Numbered from the stretch's first letter, positions 16,921 to 25,126 are shown. The stretch: DNA of 64,000 nt from Hydrogenophaga sp. 2FB (GCF_005503365.1 NZ_SCML01000015.1:1-64000), one strand, 5' to 3'. The notes: a model not told the origin generated them from the letters alone. Program-made: numbers and translations.

Positions 16921-17787
16921 TTACTCCTGGGGCAGGCCGAACAGGCCGGCGATGTTGCGTCGGGCGACCACTTGCACCATGTCGCGGCGGAAGTCGGCGT
17001 CGCCGCGCGCGTCGGACACGGGTTCGATGTCGGCGGCGACGATGGCCGCGGCTTCGGCCGCCACGTCGGCCGTCACGGTCTTGCCGGCCAGGTAGGCTTC
17101 GGCACGCGGCAGGCGCAAGGGGATCGGGGTGGAAGCACCGACGGCGATGCGCGCTTCGGTGCACACCGCGCCCTGGCGCCGTGTGACGAACGCCACGCTA
17201 ACCAGTGGCCGGTGCTCGGCCGCCGTGCGCAGGAAGCGCGCGTACTGGCCGCTCGCATCGCTCGGCATGGCGGGCACGCGGATCTCGCTGAGCAACTCGT
17301 CGGGCTCGAGCGCGGTGGTGTAGTAGTCCACCAGAAATTCGGCCATGGACAAGACACGTTCGCCACGCTGGCTCGCCAGCACCACCTGTGCGTTGAGCGC
17401 CATCAAACAACCCGGTGGATCGGTGGACGGATCGGCGTAGCAAAGGTTGCCGCCGATCGTGCCCTGGTTGCGCACCTGCGGGTTGGCCACGCGCGAGGCC
17501 ATGCTGGCCAACATGGGCCAGCGCTCGCGCACCAGGGGCGAGGCCGCGACTTCGGCGTGCAGCGTGAGCGCGCCGATGCGCAGGCCACCGCGCTCGTCCA
17601 ATGCGATGCCGCGCAAGGTACCGATCCGGCCCAGCGACACCAGGTGCGAAGGCGTGAGCATGCGCTGGCGCATGCCAAGCATGAGCGCGGTGCCGCCCGC
17701 GATGACGCGGCATTCATCGCCCAGGTCGGCCAACATGCGGCTGGCTTCGGCCACGCTCGCGGGTTCGAGGAAATCGAAATCAAGCAT
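16921..17787 (-). CDS. Molybdenum hydroxylase medium subunit, FAD-binding (CoxM-like)
   Basis: 288 residues. The FAD-contacting motifs AGGTALM near residue 30 and GTIGGNLCYADPSTDPPG near residue 105 are conserved. It accepts electrons from the 2Fe-2S subunit and passes them to NAD+ or a respiratory acceptor. The ATG at 17787 (MLDFDFLEPASV) is the true start; it lies inside the last 8 bases of the large-subunit gene, and an extension further upstream would only read through that gene in the wrong frame. Confidence 0.93.
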   Translation of the reverse strand: MLDFDFLEPASVAEASRMLADLGDECRVIAGGTALMLGMRQRMLTPSHLVSLGRIGTLRGIALDERGGLRIGALTLHAEVAASPLVRERWPMLASMASRVANPQVRNQGTIGGNLCYADPSTDPPGCLMALNAQVVLASQRGERVLSMAEFLVDYYTTALEPDELLSEIRVPAMPSDASGQYARFLRTAAEHRPLVSVAFVTRRQGAVCTEARIAVGASTPIPLRLPRAEAYLAGKTVTADVAAEAAAIVAADIEPVSDARGDADFRRDMVQVVARRNIAGLFGLPQE

Positions 17788-20065
17788 GGGTGGTCTCCCG
17801 CAGGGCGCGCAGCGCGGCCAGCACTTTCTGCGGCGTGATGGGCAGGTCGGTGATGCGCACGCCCACGGCGTCGTACACCGCATTCGCGATCGCCGGTGCG
17901 CCCGGCAGGATGGCGGTTTCGCTCGCACCCTTGGCGCCGTGCGGGCCATTGGGTTCGTTCGATTCGACCAGGCCGCCACGCAGCATGGGCACGGCGTCTG
18001 CCGTGGGCATGTTGTAGTCGGCGAAGTTGCCGTTCATGATGCGGCCGCCTTCCACTTGCAGTTGTTCGTAGAGCGTCCAGCCCATGGCCTGCACGGTCGC
18101 GCCGTTGGTCTGGCCGTGGACTGCCAGCGGGTTCAGGGCCTTGCCGCAGTCGTCGCTGACGAAGCTGTCGAGCACCGTGACCTGGCCGGTCTGCGTGTCC
18201 ACTTCCACTTCGACGGCCTGCGCCGCGAACGAATAGGCGGGCGCGATGTTGCCGTAGACGTTGGCGTCGTGCATCTGCGTCTGGGCGTCCCAACTGCCAG
18301 AGACCTGGATGCCTTCGCCGCCGTGGCGCCAGATGTGCTGGCGGGCCAGCTCGGCGAGCGTGCGCTTCTGCTGGGGATCGTCGCGCACCTGCACTGCGCC
18401 TGCCACGAACTCTAGTTGGTCTGTGGCCACGCCGAGCATCTGCGCGGCCACGGCCAGCAGCTTGTCCTGCGCGGCGCGCGCCGCGACGATGGCCGCGTTG
18501 CCCGCTGCCATGGTCACGCGCGAGGCGAGTGTGCCGATGCAGAATGGCGCGGTGTCGGTGTCGGGCGCGAGCACGTGCACATGCGCCAACGGCAGCTGGA
18601 GTTCGTGCGCCACGATCTGGCTCAGCATGGTCATCGCGCCCTGCCCCATGTCGCCTTCGCTGGATTGCACCACCACGCGGCCGTCTTCGTTGACCTTGAT
18701 CACCACGGTGGAGCCGTCCCAGTTGCCGATGGTGCGGTTGCCGCTCACGTGCATGGCCGCGGCCATGCCCACGCCACGCCGCTTCGCGCCGTGTTGCGCA
18801 GGCCGTGCGCGCTTCTGTTTCCAGCCAATGGCTTCGGTGCACTGGGCGATGCATTCGAGCAAACCGGTGCTGCCGATCTCCCAACCGTGGATGGACGTTT
18901 CGCCGCGCCCGATGGCGTTGCGTTTGTGGATGTCCACCGGGTCGAGCCCGAGCTGCTCGGCCATGGTGTGGATGTGGCTGTTGAGCGCGAACAGCATCTG
19001 CGTGCCGCCAAAGCCACGAAACGCCCCGTGCGGCGGCGTGTGGGTGTAGGCCATGGTGGCGTGCGAGCGCACGTTCTTCAGCCGGTGCATGTTGTCGCTG
19101 CGCATGGCGCTGACGTGCATGACCTCGGGCGACAGGCCGCAGTAGGCGCCGCAGTCGGCCACGATGCGCACGTCCTTGGCGACGATGAGGCCGTCGCGCG
19201 TCATGCCCAGCTTGAGCGTGATGCGCTCGGGCACGCTGGAGCATGCGGCCTGGAAGTCTTCCAGCCGGTTGTTGACGAGGCGCACCGCGCGCCCGGTCTT
19301 GAGCGCGAGCAGCCCAGCCACCAGCTGGTTGTCGTCCTCGATGATCTTTCCGCCGAAGCCACCACCCACCGTGGCAGCCACCACGCGCACGCGCGAGACC
19401 GGCAACTCCAGCGCCGCGGCCAGGCGCGCGCGGGCCAGGAACACCGACTGCGTCGAGGTCCAGACCTGCAGACGGCCGTCCGGGTCGAGCGATGCCACGC
19501 TGGCCATGGGTTCGAGGTAGCCGGGGTACTGCGCGTGCGTGGTGTAAGTGGCCTCAAAGATCAGGTCCGCCTGCGCGAAGCCGTCTTCGATGTTGCCGCG
19601 CTCGAATTGAATCTGATGCGCCACGTTGCCGCGCCCGGGGTGCACGCCGGGTGCGTCGTCGTCCAGCGCTTCCTCGGGCGTGAGGATCGCGGGCAGTTCC
19701 TCGTACTCGATGTGGATCAGGTCCAGCGCATCGCGCGCGATCTCTTCGGTGGTGGCCGCCACGGCCGCCACCTCTTCGCCCGCGAAGCGCACCACGCCCT
19801 CGGCCAGGATGCGGCGCTCTTTCTGGTGCACGCCCCACAACGCGCGCGGCGCGTCGGCGCCGGTGAGGACCGCCTTGACGCCGGGCAAGGCCAACGCGGC
19901 CGAGGTGTCCACGCTGACGATGCGCGCGTGCGGATACGGGCTGCGCAGGATCTTGCCGTGCAGCATGCCGGCGACCTTGATGTCGCCCGCGTACACCGCG
20001 CGGCCCAGCACCTTGGCGCGCGCGTTGACCTGTGGCGTGTCCCGGCCCAGGGTGGATGCGCTCAT
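17780..20065 (-). CDS. Molybdenum hydroxylase large subunit, molybdopterin-binding (xanthine dehydrogenase family)
   Basis: 761 residues, typical of the family. Visible landmarks are the N-terminal AVYAGDIKVAGMLHGKILRSPYPHARI, the GGGFGGK segment, the active-site loop GAFRGFGG with Arg350, and the C-terminal KGASETA with the likely catalytic Glu. The AYxCSFR loop of true CO dehydrogenase is absent, so this is a hydroxylase of an aromatic, N-heterocyclic or related substrate and not CODH. The ATG at 20065 starts 2 bases after the stop of the Bug gene. Ordered Bug–large–medium–small–CoxG, the operon couples uptake to hydroxylation. Confidence 0.92.
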   Translation of the reverse strand: MSASTLGRDTPQVNARAKVLGRAVYAGDIKVAGMLHGKILRSPYPHARIVSVDTSAALALPGVKAVLTGADAPRALWGVHQKERRILAEGVVRFAGEEVAAVAATTEEIARDALDLIHIEYEELPAILTPEEALDDDAPGVHPGRGNVAHQIQFERGNIEDGFAQADLIFEATYTTHAQYPGYLEPMASVASLDPDGRLQVWTSTQSVFLARARLAAALELPVSRVRVVAATVGGGFGGKIIEDDNQLVAGLLALKTGRAVRLVNNRLEDFQAACSSVPERITLKLGMTRDGLIVAKDVRIVADCGAYCGLSPEVMHVSAMRSDNMHRLKNVRSHATMAYTHTPPHGAFRGFGGTQMLFALNSHIHTMAEQLGLDPVDIHKRNAIGRGETSIHGWEIGSTGLLECIAQCTEAIGWKQKRARPAQHGAKRRGVGMAAAMHVSGNRTIGNWDGSTVVIKVNEDGRVVVQSSEGDMGQGAMTMLSQIVAHELQLPLAHVHVLAPDTDTAPFCIGTLASRVTMAAGNAAIVAARAAQDKLLAVAAQMLGVATDQLEFVAGAVQVRDDPQQKRTLAELARQHIWRHGGEGIQVSGSWDAQTQMHDANVYGNIAPAYSFAAQAVEVEVDTQTGQVTVLDSFVSDDCGKALNPLAVHGQTNGATVQAMGWTLYEQLQVEGGRIMNGNFADYNMPTADAVPMLRGGLVESNEPNGPHGAKGASETAILPGAPAIANAVYDAVGVRITDLPITPQKVLAALRALRETTHA

Positions 20066-20067
20066 GG

Positions 20068-21048
20068 TCAGTCGGCCTGGATGTTCAGGTCTTTGATCAG
20101 CCGGGACAGGCGCGCGTGGTCGTCGGCGTTGATCTTGGCCAGCGCCTCGGGTTTGCCACCCACCGGACGCGAGCCGAAGGTGGCCATCTTCTCGACCACG
20201 TCGGGCATGCGCAGGATCTCGTTCAGGTGCTCGTTGAGCAGCTTGACCACGGCCGGCGGCGTGCCCTTGGGCGCGAAGATGCCGTTCCACGCGCCGAGCT
20301 TCACGTCCTTGTAGCCCTGCTCGGCCACCGTGCTCAGGTTCGGGATCAGCGGGCTGCGCTCGCCGTCGGTGAGCGCCACGGCCACCAGCTTGCCGCTCTT
20401 GAGGTGCTGCTCCACCACGCCCAGCGTGACGTAGCCCATGCTGACGCGGCCGGCGAGCATGTCGGGAATCATCGGGCCCACGCCACGGAACGGCACGTGC
20501 TGCACCTGGATGCCCGCCGCGCGGTTGAGCCACTCGGCCACGATGTGCATCGGCGAACCCGCGCCGGGGCTGGCGTAGGTGAGCGGCTTGCCCGCCTTGG
20601 CCTGCGCCACCACGTCGGCCACGCTCTTGATGCCGCTGTCCGGGTGCGTCACCAGCAGCACCGACTGCATCGCCGTCAGCGCGACCGGCTCGAAGCCATT
20701 GAGCACGTCGTAGGTGGCGTTGGGCGCGAGCTTGAGCACCATGGGTGCGGTGGTGAAGGGGTTGGGCGTGAACAGCAGCGTGTAGCCATCGGGCTTGGCG
20801 CGGCTGACGTAGGTGTTGCCCACCGTGCCGCCCGCGCCCGGCTTGTTCTCCACGATCACGGGCTGCTTGAGCCGCTGCGACAGCTTGTCGGCGAACAAGC
20901 GCGCCGTGGCGTCGGAATCGCCACCGGGCGGATAGGCCACCACCAGGCTGATGGTTTTGTCCGGGTAGGCCTGGGCGGCAGCGCCACCCGCAAACAAGGC
21001 CGTGGCCGCCAAGGCCAGAGCCATCCACTGTCGACGATCCGTTTTCAT
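20068..21048 (-). CDS. Bug-family (TctC-like) substrate-binding protein
   Basis: 326 residues. The signal peptide ends near GAAAQ (about residue 25), followed by ISLVVAYPPGGDSDATARLFADKL and KPGAGGTVGNTYVSRAKPDGYTLLFTPNPF, all family hallmarks. Start ATG at 21048 (MKTDRRQWM) follows AGGAG by 7 bases; longer in-frame starts lack this. It leads the molybdenum-hydroxylase operon, with only 2 bases to the large subunit, so its ligand is very probably the hydroxylase substrate or a close relative. Confidence 0.92.
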   Translation of the reverse strand: MKTDRRQWMALALAATALFAGGAAAQAYPDKTISLVVAYPPGGDSDATARLFADKLSQRLKQPVIVENKPGAGGTVGNTYVSRAKPDGYTLLFTPNPFTTAPMVLKLAPNATYDVLNGFEPVALTAMQSVLLVTHPDSGIKSVADVVAQAKAGKPLTYASPGAGSPMHIVAEWLNRAAGIQVQHVPFRGVGPMIPDMLAGRVSMGYVTLGVVEQHLKSGKLVAVALTDGERSPLIPNLSTVAEQGYKDVKLGAWNGIFAPKGTPPAVVKLLNEHLNEILRMPDVVEKMATFGSRPVGGKPEALAKINADDHARLSRLIKDLNIQAD

Positions 21049-21119
21049 CCATGCACTCCTGTGAAGGTGATTCATGCCATTGGTGGGGTTTCGGTCCGGT
21101 CGGTTGGTGCCGGTACACG

Positions 21120-21154
21120 GTTTCATATTGGAAACATAGGTTCACAACAGAAAC
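21120..21154. promoter_or_regulatory. Twin GTTTC-N6-GAAAC operator, molybdenum-hydroxylase operon
   Basis: A perfect GTTTC-N6-GAAAC palindrome at 21120–21135 and an imperfect copy (GGTTC-N6-GAAAC) at 21139–21154, with centres 19 bases apart. The pair begins at the predicted transcription start of the Bug/molybdenum-hydroxylase operon. The same pair, with the same spacing and placement, occurs upstream of the extradiol/Rieske operon at 25168–25202, which argues for a shared regulator. The binding protein is not identified. Confidence 0.6.
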
Positions 21155-21160
21155 GCATTC

Positions 21161-21189
21161 ATCGTATTCCTTCGTCGTTGACTGATCAA
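21161..21189 (-). promoter_or_regulatory. Candidate promoter of the molybdenum-hydroxylase operon
   Basis: Reading the minus strand: TTGATC at 21189–21184, a 17-base spacer, then TACGAT at 21166–21161; each box matches four of six sigma-70 positions. The -35 box lies within the palindrome 21175–21192, so a bound repressor would block polymerase. Predicted start of transcription is near 21154. Confidence 0.45.
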
Positions 21190-21192
21190 CGA
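21175..21192. promoter_or_regulatory. Palindromic operator 1 (TCGTTGA-N4-TCAACGA), likely MarR site
   Basis: Perfect 7-base arms TCGTTGA and TCAACGA with spacer CTGA. It overlaps the -35 box of the leftward molybdenum-hydroxylase promoter. A nearly identical palindrome lies 51 bases away (21226–21243) at the start of the MarR gene's own transcript. Size and symmetry fit MarR-family operators; assignment to the adjacent MarR protein is inference from position. Confidence 0.55.
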
Positions 21193-21218
21193 TGATTTCC
21201 CGATTTCTCACAACTTGT

Positions 21219-21243
21219 TACAATTTTGTTGATCGATCAACGA
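21219..21243 (+). promoter_or_regulatory. MarR-gene -10 box and palindromic operator 2
   Basis: TACAAT at 21219–21224 is a good -10 hexamer for rightward transcription; the -35 box is poor. Immediately downstream, TTGTTGA-N4-TCAACGA (21226–21243) repeats operator 1 with one mismatch and would cover the transcription start, consistent with autorepression by the MarR protein encoded from 21297. Confidence 0.5.
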
Positions 21244-21296
21244 CGAGATCGGGGCGCATCGTCGGCGAACGGGGTGGCTTCCACGAGAATGCCCGC

Positions 21297-21863
21297 ATGC
21301 CCGAACACAAGACCGCCAAGACCTCGCCCATCCAGCCGGCCCTGCCCCCGGAACCGGGCCTCGACACCAGCAACCCCTGGACCGATCTGCCGCCCGATGG
21401 CGCGGGCCTGGCCGTGCACGACTTCCTGACCACGATGTTCAGCCACACCAGCAATGCGCTGCGGCGTGCCATCACCCTGCCCTACGCCGACCGTTTCCAG
21501 CTCACGGTGTCGGAATGGCGCATCCTCTCGGTGCTGGCGCACGCGGGCTCACTGCCGTTTTCGGAACTGGTGGAACTCGCGGCCGCCGACAAGGCGCAGG
21601 TCAGCCGCGCACTGCGCCTGCTGGGGGACCGGGGTCTGGTGGAGATGCAGACGCCAGGCCCCAAGGGCCGCAAGGGGCTGATCTGCCTGATGACACAGGC
21701 CGGTCAGGCACTGTACGAGGAGATCATGCCGCTGGCACGGCGCAGCCAGGCGGAGATGATCCTCACGCTCAGCCGGGAAGAGCGCAGCACGCTCTACACC
21801 GTGCTGGGGAAACTGCGGCGCCAGTGTGGCGCGGGCGCCGCGGACGTTTCGATCGACGCTTAG
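21297..21863 (+). CDS. MarR-family transcriptional regulator
   Basis: 188 residues. The winged-helix core runs from about 45 to 160: FQLTVSEWRILSVLAHAGSLPFSELVELAAADKAQVSRALRLLGDRGLVEMQTP, followed by a wing rich in Gly/Lys and the dimerisation helices. The start at 21297 is preferred to an in-frame ATG 105 bases earlier, because that longer form would read through the operator region. It is divergent from the Bug/molybdenum-hydroxylase operon and tail-to-tail with the reductase gene, the two stop codons overlapping within 4 bases. It probably controls itself and the hydroxylase operon. Confidence 0.88.
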   Translation: MPEHKTAKTSPIQPALPPEPGLDTSNPWTDLPPDGAGLAVHDFLTTMFSHTSNALRRAITLPYADRFQLTVSEWRILSVLAHAGSLPFSELVELAAADKAQVSRALRLLGDRGLVEMQTPGPKGRKGLICLMTQAGQALYEEIMPLARRSQAEMILTLSREERSTLYTVLGKLRRQCGAGAADVSIDA

Positions 21864-22825
21864 ATATCGAGCACGAGCCGATCGCTCTTGCAGCCCGAGA
21901 CGCAGACCATCATGGCCTTGTTGGTCGCGCGCTCGGCGTCGGTCAACACCATGTCGCGGTGGTCGGGCACGCCTTCGAGCACGCGCGTTTCGCACGAGCC
22001 GCAGATGCCCTCTTCGCAGCTGAACGGCACGTCGGCGTTGATCTCGATCAGGCGCTTGTGCAGCGTGGTGTCGGGTGTCACCTCGAACATCTGGCCGCTG
22101 CGGCGCAGCTCGACGGTGAACGAGGTCTTCGCATCTTCCGCGGCCGCGACTTCCACAGCCGTGAAGCGTTCGATGTGCGCGTTCGTGTGGCCGAGCGCGG
22201 CGCAGGTCTTCTCGAAGTTGTCGAGCATCACGGCCGGGCCGCAGGCGTAGTAGTGCTCGCTGCCGGTGACGGGCCGCTTGCCCAGCAGCGCGGTCAGGTC
22301 CGGCGGGCCGCCCTTCTCGTCGTCGAAGTGCCAGGTGACGGGCACGCCGAGCGCCTCGATTTCGTCGACGAAGGCCGCGCTCTTGCGCGAGCGGGCGAAG
22401 TACAGGAACTCGAAGTTCTTGCCCAGGTCCTTCAGGCGGCGCGCCATGCACAGCACCGGCGTCACGCCAATGCCACCGGCCACCAGCACCGAGTGCGTGG
22501 CGTCTTCGTGCAAGGCAAAGAGGTTGCGCGGCTCGCTGATGGTGATGCGCATGCCCACGCGCAGCTGCTCGTGCACGCAGCGCGAGCCGCCGCGGCTGGC
22601 GCGGTCTTTCAACACGCCCACGACGTAGCGGTGGCGCTCGTGGCTGCTGTTGCACAGCGAGTAGCTGCGCACCATGCCGTTGGGCAGGTGCAGGTCGATG
22701 TGGGAGCCGGCGGCGAACGCGGGGAACACCACGTCGGGCGCGGGACGCAGGTCCACGCTGATGATGTCGTCGGCCTCGTAACGCAGTGTGTGGACCCAGG
22801 CCTGCAAAGTGTTGATCGTGCTCAT
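21860..22825 (-). CDS. PDR/VanB-type oxygenase reductase (FMN, NAD(P)H, 2Fe-2S)
   Basis: 321 residues with the phthalate dioxygenase reductase domain order: a flavin-binding barrel with RSYSLCNSS (about residue 50), an NAD(P)H domain with GGIGVTPVLCMARRL, and a C-terminal plant-type ferredoxin with motif CEEGICGSC plus a last Cys in VCVSGC. It delivers electrons to the Rieske oxygenase encoded 10 bases upstream. Complete and apparently intact. It is the last gene of the extradiol–small protein–Rieske–reductase operon. Confidence 0.93.
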   Translation of the reverse strand: MSTINTLQAWVHTLRYEADDIISVDLRPAPDVVFPAFAAGSHIDLHLPNGMVRSYSLCNSSHERHRYVVGVLKDRASRGGSRCVHEQLRVGMRITISEPRNLFALHEDATHSVLVAGGIGVTPVLCMARRLKDLGKNFEFLYFARSRKSAAFVDEIEALGVPVTWHFDDEKGGPPDLTALLGKRPVTGSEHYYACGPAVMLDNFEKTCAALGHTNAHIERFTAVEVAAAEDAKTSFTVELRRSGQMFEVTPDTTLHKRLIEINADVPFSCEEGICGSCETRVLEGVPDHRDMVLTDAERATNKAMMVCVSGCKSDRLVLDI

Positions 22826-22835
22826 CCCGCGATTC

Positions 22836-23864
22836 TCACACGGGCTTGTCGAGCTGGGCCTTGGCCAGGTTTCTCAGGTGGCGTCGCAGGCGCACGATAC
22901 CCATGTCGTGCGCGTACAGGTGCTCGCGCTTGTTGGCGTCGGGCTCCATGTTTTCCACGGCCACACGGTCTTGCTCGAGCACGTTCCAGTGGCGCTCTTC
23001 CAGGCGGTTCTTGTAGAGGAAGCGCCAGGTGTCGCGCTGCCAGCCGGTCACGCGGCGGCAACGCCAGTGGAAGACACCCGAGGTGCGGTTGCTGATGGGC
23101 GTGTAGCTGCCGATGATGGTGAAGTTGCCACCAGGGCCGCCGGTCTTGGGGTACGGAATTTCCAGGCGCATCACGTGGATGCCGGTGTCCATCCATTCGG
23201 TCCAGTCGAAGTTCACGCCGCGCTGGCCCTTCTTCTCGAAGCAGAAGCCGTTGGGGATGTCGCGGATCTGGAACTCGGCCTCGCTCGCGCCTTCGCTCAT
23301 GGTGTGCGACTGCTTGTGCAGGTACACGCCGTGCATCGGGTCCATCACGTTGTCGACCACGTAGCGGTAGTCGCCGCCCCACTCGGTGTAGCAGAGGAAG
23401 TTCGACCACTCGGGCGAAGTCAGTTCTTCCGGCAGTTGCAGCGGCGGCGCTTCGTCCAGGATCGGGTTGCTCGCGTTGTAGAGAAAGATCGCGCCGGCGG
23501 CTTCGGCGGCGTGGAACATGCGCGCGGGGCGCGAGCCCTCGAGCTTGCAGCCGGGGCTGCCGGGCACGCGGGTGACGGTGCCGTCGCAGCGCACTTCAAC
23601 GCCGTGGTACGGGCAGGCCAGGCGGTCGCCGAGGTTCACGCCGAGCGAGAGCGGCGCGCCGCGGTGCGGGCAGTGGTCTTCAAGCGCGTGCACCTGGCCG
23701 GCCTGGTCGCGCCAGAGCGCGATCTTGTAGCCCAGGCGGCGCAGCGAGATCGGGTCGTTCTTGACGAAACTGGACGGGCAGACCGGGAACCACAGGTCTT
23801 TGAGGCCGACTTCGAGGGCGGCGTCGACCGGGTCGAGCTGGACGTTGATGACAGAGGTATCCAT
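22836..23864 (-). CDS. Rieske non-heme iron oxygenase, alpha subunit (VanA/phthalate-oxygenase type)
   Basis: 342 residues. The Rieske cluster ligands are Cys65-x-His67 and Cys84-x2-His87 (CPHRG…CPYHG). The mononuclear iron site follows at D175…H178-x4-H183, with the bridging aspartate expected between subunits. The length and reductase type place it with the VanA/phthalate 4,5-dioxygenase group, which hydroxylates or O-demethylates aromatics. The product would be a diol or phenol suited to the extradiol dioxygenase of the same operon. Substrate unidentified. Confidence 0.92.
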   Translation of the reverse strand: MDTSVINVQLDPVDAALEVGLKDLWFPVCPSSFVKNDPISLRRLGYKIALWRDQAGQVHALEDHCPHRGAPLSLGVNLGDRLACPYHGVEVRCDGTVTRVPGSPGCKLEGSRPARMFHAAEAAGAIFLYNASNPILDEAPPLQLPEELTSPEWSNFLCYTEWGGDYRYVVDNVMDPMHGVYLHKQSHTMSEGASEAEFQIRDIPNGFCFEKKGQRGVNFDWTEWMDTGIHVMRLEIPYPKTGGPGGNFTIIGSYTPISNRTSGVFHWRCRRVTGWQRDTWRFLYKNRLEERHWNVLEQDRVAVENMEPDANKREHLYAHDMGIVRLRRHLRNLAKAQLDKPV

Positions 23865-23908
23865 GGACGTGTCTCCTGGCGGGTGGGGCTGTGTGTGTGG
23901 GGCGCGGT

Positions 23909-24133
23909 TCAGGCGCCGAGGCGGGCCATTTCCTGCTGGAAGGACGCTTCCGTCCAGCGCTGGCCATTGGGTCCGGAGGGGCCCGCGTCGTTGAGGTAGC
24001 CCACGACGCCTGCCAGGTCGTGGATGCCCTGCGCGTAGGCGCGCTCGATCGAGTCGCCCAACAGGCCTTCGTAGGACGTCGGCGGCGCGGTGCGCGTCTG
24101 GTGGGTTTCGTTGTACAGATCAGGGGTTCGCAT
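23909..24133 (-). CDS. Small conserved protein of Rieske oxygenase operon, unknown function
   Basis: 74 residues, no signal peptide or membrane segment. Two helices flank a Gly/Pro turn; the C-terminal half (QRWTEASFQQEMARLGA) looks like a small helical interaction module. I recall similar short proteins described as having a recombinase-like helix domain near Rieske oxygenases, but cannot verify it. It lies 18 bases after the extradiol gene and 44 bases before the oxygenase gene, with coding-like composition and a GGAG-type site before its ATG, so it is a real gene of the operon. It might assist the oxygenase; that is a guess. Confidence 0.65.
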   Translation of the reverse strand: MRTPDLYNETHQTRTAPPTSYEGLLGDSIERAYAQGIHDLAGVVGYLNDAGPSGPNGQRWTEASFQQEMARLGA

Positions 24134-24151
24134 GTCTTGTCTCCTTGATGA

Positions 24152-25126
24152 TCATTCCGTGGGCGGCTTGACCTTGTCGGTCATGAACTTGCCGGTGGGC
24201 GCGGCGGCGTTGATCTGGCGGCGCGTATTGCCGTCGATGCCGCCCTTGATGGCCCATTCGGCGAACAGGGTCGGGCCGGGCGTGAATTCGCGCGGCTCCC
24301 AGTCGGCGGTGAGCTCGTCTTCGTCGGTGTAGTACTCCACCAGCGCACCCGCGGGGCTTTCGAAATACCAGAACATGGCCGATGAAATCGGGTGGCGGCC
24401 GGGGCCGAGTTCGGTGGTCCAGCCGCTGCGCGACATGTGCATGCCGCCGCCCACCACTTCGTGCAGATCGCGCACCGAGAAGGCCACGTGGTTCAGGCCC
24501 TTGCGCGGCTCGGGCGGCTGCAGCAGGAACAGATCGTGGTGGCCGCCTTCGGGTGCGCAGCGCAGGAACAGGCCGCGGTTGGGGTAGCTGTCGGAGACGG
24601 CGAAATCGAGGTTCTCGGTATAGAACGCGCCGGTGGCCTTGAGGTCGGTCACGAAGAACACCACGTGGCCCACTTCGACCGGCGTGGCGCGGTCGTAGGC
24701 CGGGCTACGCTGGTTCACGCGCTTGCGCTCGCTCCAGGTGTTGACGATGGCGCTTTCGATCTTCACGGCGCGTTTTTTCGTGAGCTGCAGGCGCACCGCC
24801 AGGCCGTTGGGATCGGTGCAGCCGATGCGGCCGTCGGCATCGACGAAGCCGGGTTGGCTCTGCAGGCGGCTGCGGTACAGCGCCAGGCTCTCGGGCGTGT
24901 CCACGCCCCAGACCACTTCGCGCAGCGTCGGGTCGGGCTCGACGCCAGCGGGCAGGCCGGGCTTGTCGGAATGGGCCACGACCACGCGGCAACCGTTGAG
25001 CGATTCGAACACCAGCTCTTGAGCGGCCTCGCTCACCAGCGTGAGGCCCCAGTCCAGGAAGAACTGCCGGCAACGCGGCAGATCGGCAGCGCCGTAAGTG
25101 ATTTGATCAATGCCCAACACGCTCAT
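24152..25126 (-). CDS. Two-domain extradiol ring-cleavage dioxygenase (VOC superfamily, type I)
   Basis: 324 residues forming two VOC modules (about 1–120 and 148–275). The catalytic C-terminal module has His154 (VGHVVFF), His213 (LNHVAFSV) and Glu264 (LVEYYTDE), which match the Fe(II) ligands of BphC-type extradiol dioxygenases in order and spacing. His197 and His245 match its acid–base histidines, so the active site looks complete. It should cleave a catechol-like ring meta to the hydroxyls. ATG at 25126 has AAGGAA upstream. First gene of the operon with the Rieske oxygenase and reductase. The ring substrate is unknown. Confidence 0.82.
   Translation of the reverse strand: MSVLGIDQITYGAADLPRCRQFFLDWGLTLVSEAAQELVFESLNGCRVVVAHSDKPGLPAGVEPDPTLREVVWGVDTPESLALYRSRLQSQPGFVDADGRIGCTDPNGLAVRLQLTKKRAVKIESAIVNTWSERKRVNQRSPAYDRATPVEVGHVVFFVTDLKATGAFYTENLDFAVSDSYPNRGLFLRCAPEGGHHDLFLLQPPEPRKGLNHVAFSVRDLHEVVGGGMHMSRSGWTTELGPGRHPISSAMFWYFESPAGALVEYYTDEDELTADWEPREFTPGPTLFAEWAIKGGIDGNTRRQINAAAPTGKFMTDKVKPPTE

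Noticed and set aside
17780-20065. Carbon monoxide dehydrogenase large subunit
   Set aside because: The AYxCSFR active-site loop is missing; the loop has GAFRGFGG instead, so only the wider molybdenum hydroxylase family is supported.
17780-21211. A single fused protein joining the Bug gene region and the molybdenum-hydroxylase large subunit
   Set aside because: The N-terminal 380 codons of that frame are out of frame with the real Bug protein and have no family character; ATG at 20065 gives the correct large subunit.
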